Notes under the pieces: generated by a model
Seen by the model: the letters and a program-made list of their open reading frames with translations, nothing else
The model's database searches: none
What the model was told of the DNA's origin: nothing
In this document: positions 1-4,483 of the stretch, one piece after another
Position numbering within the stretch: the stretch's first letter is position 1
Layout of the letters: each line of letters starts with the position of its first letter
Source of the DNA: Deltaproteobacteria bacterium
GTDB taxonomy: Bacteria > Myxococcota_A > UBA796 > UBA2385
DNA length: 6,241 bases
Assembly: GCA_016845285.1 (NCBI GenBank)
Contig: JAERSX010000857.1
Coordinates: 1-6,241, forward strand
Direction: 5' to 3'
Translations under genes and position numbers: made by a program

Positions 1-186
1 GCCGTGGGGCCAGTCGCTCTCGGGATTCTTCTCGCTGGTGTGCTGCACCCAGCCCACCGGCGGAGCTGCTTCGCCGCCCTTCTTCTTCTTCTTCTTCTTG
101 GCAAGAGCGGCGCCGGGCAACACGAGGCCGACGACGATGAGGCCGACCACCGCGCGGGCCGGAAGGGGACGATGCAGGCGCTTCAT
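1..186 (-). CDS. Secreted protein with poly-lysine mature N-terminus (5' part only)
   Basis: This is the first 62 codons of a minus-strand gene that continues past the left edge. It starts at the ATG at 186, with AGGAG (193-197) six bases upstream, a good Shine-Dalgarno site. Residues 1-29 form a Sec signal peptide: a basic start (MKRLHR), a hydrophobic core (AVVGLIVVGLVL) and an ALA cleavage motif at 27-29. The mature chain would begin with seven consecutive lysines (30-36), all AAG codons, then GGEAAPP and a Trp- and charge-containing stretch. I do not recognise the family, and the visible part holds no catalytic motif. It lies downstream of atpE behind a possible terminator, so it is probably its own transcription unit rather than part of the ATP synthase operon. 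Export is well supported; function is unknown. Confidence 0.75.
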   Translation of the reverse strand, partial: MKRLHRPLPARAVVGLIVVGLVLPGAALAKKKKKKKGGEAAPPVGWVQHTSEKNPESDWPHG

Positions 187-212
187 GCTTGGCTCCTGGA
201 GAGAACGTACGC

Positions 213-242
213 GCGGGGATCGCATACTCGGTCGATCCCCGC
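213..242. repeat. Perfect 10-bp inverted repeat upstream of the secreted-protein gene
   Basis: GCGGGGATCG (213-222) is matched by its exact reverse complement CGATCCCCGC (233-242) across a 10-base loop. It lies 26 bases upstream of the ATG at 186, so it could be an operator or a 5'-leader hairpin for that gene. No T-run follows it on the minus strand, so a terminator is less likely. The role is inferred from position only. Confidence 0.5.
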
Positions 243-257
243 CTCCGTTGCAACCCT

Positions 258-278
258 GGGATCCCCCGACGGGTTCCC
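258..278. repeat. Imperfect inverted repeat in the atpE downstream gap
   Basis: GGGATCCC (258-265) faces GGGTTCCC (271-278) across a five-base loop, pairing at seven of eight positions. It sits between the terminator-like hairpin at 313-338 and the 10-bp repeat at 213-242. It may be part of mRNA 3'-end structure after atpE, or chance in G+C-rich DNA. Confidence 0.3.
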
Positions 279-312
279 TGGGCGGGCAGACCTCAGTTCC
301 CAAACGCGACGA

Positions 313-338
313 CGGGCGGGCCACAGAGGACCCGCCCG
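313..338 (-). terminator. Candidate terminator after atpE
   Basis: CGGGCGGG and CCCGCCCG form a perfect 8-bp G+C stem, extended by two further pairs past one bulged base and closed by a five-base loop. Reading in the atpE direction, the stem begins 44 bases after the atpE stop and is followed by TCGTCGCGTTT, a weak U-tract. The hairpin is strong but the tail is poor, so it may be an inefficient intrinsic terminator or an mRNA-stabilising 3' structure of the hemL-atp operon. Confidence 0.5.
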
Positions 339-381
339 CTGGCCGCCACCCCCGAGAGAGCGGCGTACACGCTTCCGCTGC

Positions 382-711
382 TCAGATCTTGTTGAGCAGC
401 AGGAAGGCGATGGCGAAGCAGAAGAGCACCAGCGACTCGGGGAAGGCCAGGGCGATCAGCATCGAGGTGCGGATGTCGCCGCCGGCGGCCGGGTTGCGGG
501 CCATGCCCTCCATGGCACCACCTGCGAGGCGGCCCTGACCGATGCCGCTACCGAGGGCAGCGAGACCGACGGCGAGGCCGGCACCGAGGCCGAGCAGGCC
601 GGTTCCACCAGCAGCGGCAGCGCCGCCATCCTGGGCGAGGGCCGGGTTCGAGAAGATGAGAAGAGCCACCGTCACGGTGAGAAGGGTGGCGAGGAGCTTG
701 CTGAGCTTCAT
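382..711 (-). CDS. atpE: F0F1 ATP synthase subunit c
   Basis: This is the proteolipid of the membrane rotor ring, which carries H+ or Na+ through F0. The 109 residues begin with a signal-like segment (1-26, ending ALA) and a Gly/Ala linker. Helix 1 (about 38-60) contains AxGxGxG (52-58) and Gln59. A polar loop has Arg72-Asn73-Pro74 where RQP is usual. Helix 2 (about 82-107) carries the ion-binding carboxylate Glu92 in FPESLVLF. Canonical c subunits have about 75-90 residues; the excess is the N-terminal segment, which probably is cleaved. The ATG at 711 was chosen because GGAGG lies nine bases upstream; the open frame reaches back to 765 but would overlap atpB. The gap to atpB is 28 bases. 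It is the last gene of the cluster; no atpF follows. Gln59, Glu92 and Ser93 resemble part of the Na+ ligand set, but the usual Tyr is Phe97, so the coupling ion is undecided. Confidence 0.96.
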   Translation of the reverse strand: MKLSKLLATLLTVTVALLIFSNPALAQDGGAAAAGGTGLLGLGAGLAVGLAALGSGIGQGRLAGGAMEGMARNPAAGGDIRTSMLIALAFPESLVLFCFAIAFLLLNKI

Positions 712-726
712 GGGGAGGTTCCTCCG
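712..726 (-). promoter_or_regulatory. atpE ribosome binding site inside a small palindrome
   Basis: Read on the minus strand, the segment is CGGAGGAACCTCCCC, immediately before the atpE ATG. GGAGG is a strong Shine-Dalgarno site and fixes the start at 711. It is mirrored by CCTCC two bases later. A two-base loop is too tight for a hairpin as written, though a shorter GGA/TCC pairing could partly mask the site. A strong site suits the high synthesis expected for subunit c, the multi-copy ring component. Confidence 0.6.
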
Positions 727-739
727 TGAAGGGTGGCGG

Positions 740-1492
740 CTAGTGATGGTCTTCGTCGTGTGCAACGGCGAGGGCCACGTAGACTGCAGAGAGAAGGGTA
801 AAGACGAGGGCCTGGATCACGGAGACCAAGGCGCCGAGTGCCAAGAAGGCGGACGGGTAAACAAGCGGGATCAAGTCGCTCATGATCATCAGGACCGTGT
901 GGTCGCCGAACATGTTGCCGCCCAGTCGCAGGGTGAGCGAGAACGGCCGGACGATGAAGTAGCTGAGGATCTCGATGCTGAAGATGAGCGGCACCAGCCA
1001 CCAGACCGGGCCGAACATGTGCTTTATGAAGCCGAAGCCGTTGCGCTTCAGCCCGGCACCCACGAAGACGACCAAGACCACGCCAGCCATGGCGTAGTTG
1101 GTGTGGGTGACGCCAGTGGGGGCATGGAAGCCCGGCACGAGGCCCATGAAGTTGCTGGCCAGGATGTAGGTGAAGAGGCCACCCACCATCCAGAAGTAGA
1201 CCCGCGTGTCTTTCTGGCCGAGCACCGAGTCACCGAGGCCCTTGAGGGTGTCGGTGAGCAGCTCCCAGGTGTTGCGCATCGACAGGTTGCCGTCGGGCAC
1301 GAAGCGCTCGATGCCGTCGCTGGCCCGCACCTTGTCGAGCGACTTGCGCGCGAGGAAGGCGGCGCCGAGCAGCAAAAACGCCACGAGCCACGAGTGGAGG
1401 ATGGCCAGCCCGGTGTGGTGACCGATTCCCAGGGCCTCAAAGAGCCCCTTGGCTGGGTAGTAGATCTCGTCGAGCCAAGCGTAGGTGTACAT
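740..1492 (-). CDS. atpB: F0F1 ATP synthase subunit a
   Basis: This is the stator subunit that forms the two half-channels feeding the c ring. It has 250 residues and is strongly hydrophobic, with about five or six membrane helices. The key block, SLTLRLGGNMFGDH, supplies the essential Arg189 (equivalent to E. coli R210) and Asn193. Glu174 lies in the preceding helix (FSIEILSYFI), and Gln227 in VSVIQALVFTLLSAVYVALA matches the conserved polar residue of the last helix. The C-terminus is acidic and His-rich (HDEDHH), and His residues also cluster near 25-33. The ATG at 1492 shares its A with the atpI stop (TGATG), and GGAG lies just upstream, so translation is probably coupled. The length is close to the bacterial norm. 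atpE follows after 28 bases. Confidence 0.97.
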   Translation of the reverse strand: MYTYAWLDEIYYPAKGLFEALGIGHHTGLAILHSWLVAFLLLGAAFLARKSLDKVRASDGIERFVPDGNLSMRNTWELLTDTLKGLGDSVLGQKDTRVYFWMVGGLFTYILASNFMGLVPGFHAPTGVTHTNYAMAGVVLVVFVGAGLKRNGFGFIKHMFGPVWWLVPLIFSIEILSYFIVRPFSLTLRLGGNMFGDHTVLMIMSDLIPLVYPSAFLALGALVSVIQALVFTLLSAVYVALAVAHDEDHH

Positions 1493-1845
1493 CAGGTCTC
1501 CGCCGTGGCCGGGGCACGCACGGAGCCCAACAGGCCCAGGAGCATGGCCGCAACCACCACCATCGAGCCGCCCACGACGACAGGCAGGATGGGGAAGGTC
1601 TGCATGGAGAGGTAAAGGGCAAGGCCGAGCATGGGGAGCTTGAACAGCACCAGGACGGCGGCCAAGGCCGAGGGGGCACCGCGGGTCACGACCCGAGCGC
1701 TCATTCCGAGGCTGCCAGCCATCACGGCTCCACCCACCAGCGCGCCCGCGCCGGCCGAGGTCCCGTCGAGGACTCCAGCCGCAACTGCCACCACGGCCAC
1801 CAGCAAGGTGGCGAGGAGAAAGAAGCTACGGGTGTCAGTCGCCAT
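1492..1845 (-). CDS. atpI: ATP synthase assembly protein AtpI-like (subunit I)
   Basis: A 117-residue membrane protein with four predicted helices (about 8-25, 31-48, 59-78 and 85-107), the usual shape of the AtpI/subunit I family. A lysine at the edge of helix 3 (LVLFKLPML, Lys69) fits the family pattern. AtpI proteins are known to help assemble the c ring and have been linked to Mg2+ uptake in some bacilli; neither role is provable here. Sequence conservation in this family is low, so the call rests mainly on size, topology and its place between atpZ and atpB. It starts at the ATG at 1845, overlapping the end of atpZ by 11 bases, and its stop shares one base with the atpB start. It probably acts in the inner membrane alongside AtpZ. 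Confidence 0.82.
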   Translation of the reverse strand: MATDTRSFFLLATLLVAVVAVAAGVLDGTSAGAGALVGGAVMAGSLGMSARVVTRGAPSALAAVLVLFKLPMLGLALYLSMQTFPILPVVVGGSMVVVAAMLLGLLGSVRAPATAET

Positions 1846-2092
1846 TCTTGGGGGTCTCGAGGGTCCGAATGATGCGGTACACGCCAGCCAGGAGGGCAGC
1901 GAAGGAACTCAGCAGCAAGAAGAGGGGGGCGGTGTCCAGGAAGCCATCGATCCAACCTCCGAGCGCGGCAGCGAGGAGGACGAGAACCGCCAGCTCCACG
2001 ACCATCGCAGAGGCCCTGTACATGCTCCGGAGTCCAGCGGGATCAGGCACCTGACCCCACCCGAAGCCCTCCAGGGCCGGCAGCCATATCAA
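1835..2092 (-). CDS. atpZ: AtpZ-like ATP synthase accessory protein
   Basis: A small protein with two membrane helices (about 31-49 and 55-72) and a basic tail (YRIIRTLETPK). The helix 1 ending GGWID, a short loop with a Pro, and helix 2 ending in a Gly-x-Tyr-Arg stretch match the AtpZ/ATPase gene 1 family encoded ahead of F0 genes. In bacilli, AtpZ with AtpI has been connected with Mg2+ supply; here that is only inference. The start is uncertain. The longest frame (85 aa) opens with a TTG at 2092 overlapping the hemL stop (TTGA), with AGAGG three bases upstream. A GTG at 2050 (71 aa) and an ATG at 2023 (62 aa) are in frame, and family-like sequence begins only after the ATG. It overlaps atpI by 11 bases. 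Confidence 0.78.
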   Translation of the reverse strand: MIWLPALEGFGWGQVPDPAGLRSMYRASAMVVELAVLVLLAAALGGWIDGFLDTAPLFLLLSSFAALLAGVYRIIRTLETPKNGD

Positions 2093-3387
2093 GCGCCTCT
2101 CGGGCCGTCCACCGGCCTCAGCGCGATGTCGAGGGCCTCGACGAGGGCATCGGCCGCTGCGTCCACCTGGTCGTCACACAGGAGAGCTGGCAGGAACGCG
2201 GCTTCAAACTGGCTGGGCGGAAGGTACACGCCCCGTATTAGGGCTTCTCTGTGGAATCTGCCGAAGGCCGCCAGATCACACTCCTTGACCTGGTCGAAGT
2301 GAGTGGGCCGCTCGGGCCGGAAGAAGACCGTGAACATGCTGCCCAGACGAGACATGCTCTGACCTCGCTTTTCGACCTCGGGGCGCAGCCGCGCCTCCAG
2401 CCGAGCCCCGAGATCCTCCAGTCGAGCGTACAGGGCGTCGTCCAGCAGACCCAGCGTGGCTCGTCCTGCAGCGACCGCGACGGGATTCCCCGACAAGGTG
2501 CCCGCCTGGTAGACGGGGCCGGCCGGGCTGAGCTGGCTCATGACTTCGCGACGGCCCCCGAAGGCCGCCAGGGGAAAGCCACCTCCCACGATCTTGCCGA
2601 GAGTGACGAGGTCAGCATCGATGTCGAAGCGTTCGCAGGCACCGCCTCGCGCCAGCCGAAAGCCGGTCATGACCTCATCGACCACCAGCAACGTACCCGC
2701 CTCACGGGTGAGGGTGCGCAGCCCCTCGAGGTAGCCAGGCTCGGGAGGGATGCAGCCCATGTTGCCGGCGACCGGCTCCAAGATCACAGCCGCGACGTCT
2801 CCGCGGGACAAGTGAGCGGCGACCGCGGCGAGATCGTTGAAGGGCGCGGTACGCGTCAACGCCGAGACCGCTGCGGGAATGCCCGGTGATCCCGGCCGCG
2901 CAAAGGTAGCGACGCCAGAGCCGGCCGCGACCAGGACGCTGTCGTGTGCCCCGTGGTAGCAGCCATCGAGCTTCACGATCACGTCCCGACCGGTAGCACC
3001 ACGAGCCAGCCGAAGAGCGTGCATGGTGGCCTCGGTGCCCGAGCTGCAGAGCCGCACCTGCTCGAGGCATGGGTGGGCCGCGCACAGCTCCTCGGCGAAG
3101 CGGACCTCTCCCTCGGTGGGCGCACCGAAGCTGGCGCCCTTGCTGGCGGCCTCGACGACGGCCGCATGGACCTCGGGGTGTGCGTGGCCGAGGATCAAGG
3201 GGCCCCAGGAGCCGACCAGGTCGACATACCGGTTCCCATCTGCATCTTCGAGGTGCACTCCCTCGCCCATGGCGATGAACGGCGGATCTCCCTCGACTGC
3301 GGCGAAGGCACGCACAGGCGAGTTGACTCCACCGGGGATCACAGCGCGGGCGGACGTGAGCAGCTCGTCGGAGCGAGTGGTCTTCAT
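2089..3387 (-). CDS. hemL: Glutamate-1-semialdehyde 2,1-aminomutase
   Basis: A cytoplasmic PLP enzyme converting glutamate 1-semialdehyde to 5-aminolevulinate, the last step of the C5 route to heme and other tetrapyrroles. From the ATG at 3387 it is 432 aa, normal for HemL, and begins in family style (KTTRSDELL...IPGGVNSPVRAF). Visible motifs are the cofactor-binding CSSGTEA (114-120), YHG (144-146), DEVMTGFR with Asp237, the Schiff-base Lys265 in TLGKIVGGGFP, and GTLSGNP (297-302 region). Lys265 falls at the textbook position, supporting this start. An in-frame ATG at 3417 would add ten residues unlike the family. No clear Shine-Dalgarno site precedes 3387. The TGA stop overlaps the TTG of atpZ, making hemL the head of a coupled hemL-atp operon. 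Substrate presumably comes from a HemA encoded elsewhere. Confidence 0.97.
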   Translation of the reverse strand: MKTTRSDELLTSARAVIPGGVNSPVRAFAAVEGDPPFIAMGEGVHLEDADGNRYVDLVGSWGPLILGHAHPEVHAAVVEAASKGASFGAPTEGEVRFAEELCAAHPCLEQVRLCSSGTEATMHALRLARGATGRDVIVKLDGCYHGAHDSVLVAAGSGVATFARPGSPGIPAAVSALTRTAPFNDLAAVAAHLSRGDVAAVILEPVAGNMGCIPPEPGYLEGLRTLTREAGTLLVVDEVMTGFRLARGGACERFDIDADLVTLGKIVGGGFPLAAFGGRREVMSQLSPAGPVYQAGTLSGNPVAVAAGRATLGLLDDALYARLEDLGARLEARLRPEVEKRGQSMSRLGSMFTVFFRPERPTHFDQVKECDLAAFGRFHREALIRGVYLPPSQFEAAFLPALLCDDQVDAAADALVEALDIALRPVDGPRGA

Positions 3388-3535
3388 GTCGCGGCGGGTA
3401 ACCCGGCGGTGCCACATGCAGACCCCGGTGACCGACGCAAACGCGACTGTCCCGAGAAAGGCTCATGACAAGTCTATGTACTGGACTATCCTTCGCTTTC
3501 TTCGCGAACGCTCCCGCTCCCAACCCCCAGGGTCG
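3388..3535. promoter_or_regulatory. Divergent intergenic region between hemL and the lipoprotein operon
   Basis: This 148-base stretch separates the two divergent operons and should hold promoters for both. For the plus strand, ATGACA (3465-3470) and TATCCT (3487-3492), 16 bases apart, resemble a sigma-70 promoter with five of six and four of six consensus matches; transcription would then start shortly before the ATG at 3536. I could not pick a convincing promoter for hemL. Two GGTNACC odd palindromes (3397-3403 and 3427-3433) lie centred 30 bases apart near the hemL start and might be an operator pair. Confidence 0.4.
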
Positions 3536-4483
3536 ATGACCGTTCCCGCACGCCACAACCGGGTGGGCACCCGCCACCGGTTCCTGGAAAAGGGGACGTG
3601 GGCACCCTGGCAGCGTCTCCACACGGGAACGCCTCTTGCCCTCGTCGCGGGCACGCTCATCGGCTGCGCAGCCCCACCCAGCATCGCGCCCATGAGCCGA
3701 ACACCCGAGCGAGACACCAGCGCGCCGGTCGAGGAGACACCGGCGCTGACCGCCGCGGAGGTCGAAGAAGTCCTCGCGCAGGCGCTCCCGTTCGGGCTGC
3801 CCTCGTACGGTCCTCTGCTCGAGCTTCACCACACCCTGTTGCTCAACGGCGACGAGGAGTGTCCGAGCGTCAACTACATGAGTCAGGGCGACGCCAACCA
3901 TGTCGTGGTCTGGCATGCCGACGACTGCACCGCGAGCACGGGATGGCACTTCGACGGCAACGGGCAAGAGGAGCTCATCACCGAGGAGGCGACCGGGGAG
4001 TCCTTCGACCAGTTCATCAGCAGCTTCACCGTCGTGGATGATCAAGGTCGGACCTGGACCAGCGGCGGCCTCGTCGAGCTCACGCAGTACCCGGGTGACG
4101 AGTGGTCCGCGGACCTCATCATCTCCGGCACCCATCACTATGAGGACTCCGATTCCTGGATGGACGACGTCCACAGCGTGGTGCTGCTGGTCGACGCCCG
4201 CCGCGATGGAGAGGGACTGCACGTCGATCTGACCGGAGGCCTGCTGCTCTCCTCCTACGCCTTGGACTTCCACGACCTCCACTTCGAGCCGGAGTGCGTC
4301 AACGCCCCCTCGGGCACCATCGGCCTCCGCGAGGCTGGGGGCGACTGGTACGACCTGGTGTTCGAGGCAGACTGCTCGGGCTGTGCGACCACACTGTGGC
4401 GGGGGCAGGACCTGGGCACGGCATGCCTCGAGCCCTCCACCTGGATCGAAGATCTCGCGCGGGACATGGGACACGACCCATGA
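3536..4483 (+). CDS. Cysteine-containing lipoprotein of unknown function
   Basis: A 315-residue exported protein from the ATG at 3536. A hydrophobic run ends in the lipobox LIGC, giving lipidated Cys44, followed by a Pro- and Thr-rich linker to about residue 70. The N-terminal region before the hydrophobic core is unusually long; an in-frame GTG at 3563 would shorten it by nine residues, and no strong ribosome site decides between them. The mature part is acidic, with Cys109 and Cys131 bracketing a strand-like stretch (ECPSV ... DDCTASTGWHFDG), and a C-terminal block with Cys254, Cys280-x-x-Cys283 and Cys297 (PSGTIGLRE, WYDLVF, DCSGC, ACLEP). Spacing suggests two small disulfide or metal-binding units. 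I know no named family; similar Cys/Trp-rich patterns are common in predicted myxobacterial surface proteins (recollection, not a search). Its stop overlaps the next gene by four bases (ATGA), so the two are probably co-translated. Confidence 0.8.
   Translation: MTVPARHNRVGTRHRFLEKGTWAPWQRLHTGTPLALVAGTLIGCAAPPSIAPMSRTPERDTSAPVEETPALTAAEVEEVLAQALPFGLPSYGPLLELHHTLLLNGDEECPSVNYMSQGDANHVVVWHADDCTASTGWHFDGNGQEELITEEATGESFDQFISSFTVVDDQGRTWTSGGLVELTQYPGDEWSADLIISGTHHYEDSDSWMDDVHSVVLLVDARRDGEGLHVDLTGGLLLSSYALDFHDLHFEPECVNAPSGTIGLREAGGDWYDLVFEADCSGCATTLWRGQDLGTACLEPSTWIEDLARDMGHDP

Noticed and set aside
4..729. A 241-codon plus-strand open frame across the atpE region
   Set aside because: It crosses the intergenic hairpins and runs antisense to both atpE and the secreted-protein gene; the product is low-complexity.
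712..765. Longer atpE start at 765
   Set aside because: It would overlap atpB and add 18 polar residues ahead of a clear signal peptide, while the ATG at 711 has a strong GGAGG site.
542..1615. A 357-codon plus-strand open frame antisense to atpB and the atpE 5' end
   Set aside because: It mirrors clearly conserved ATP synthase subunits and its product is rich in Asp, Glu, His and Gln, the usual complement of a hydrophobic gene in G+C-rich DNA.
1631..2302. A 223-codon plus-strand open frame antisense to atpI, atpZ and hemL
   Set aside because: It spans three minus-strand genes, has no domain, and its composition fits an antisense shadow.
3388..3417. Longer hemL start at 3417
   Set aside because: The ten added residues do not look like HemL, and the start at 3387 places the catalytic lysine at the family's usual position 265.
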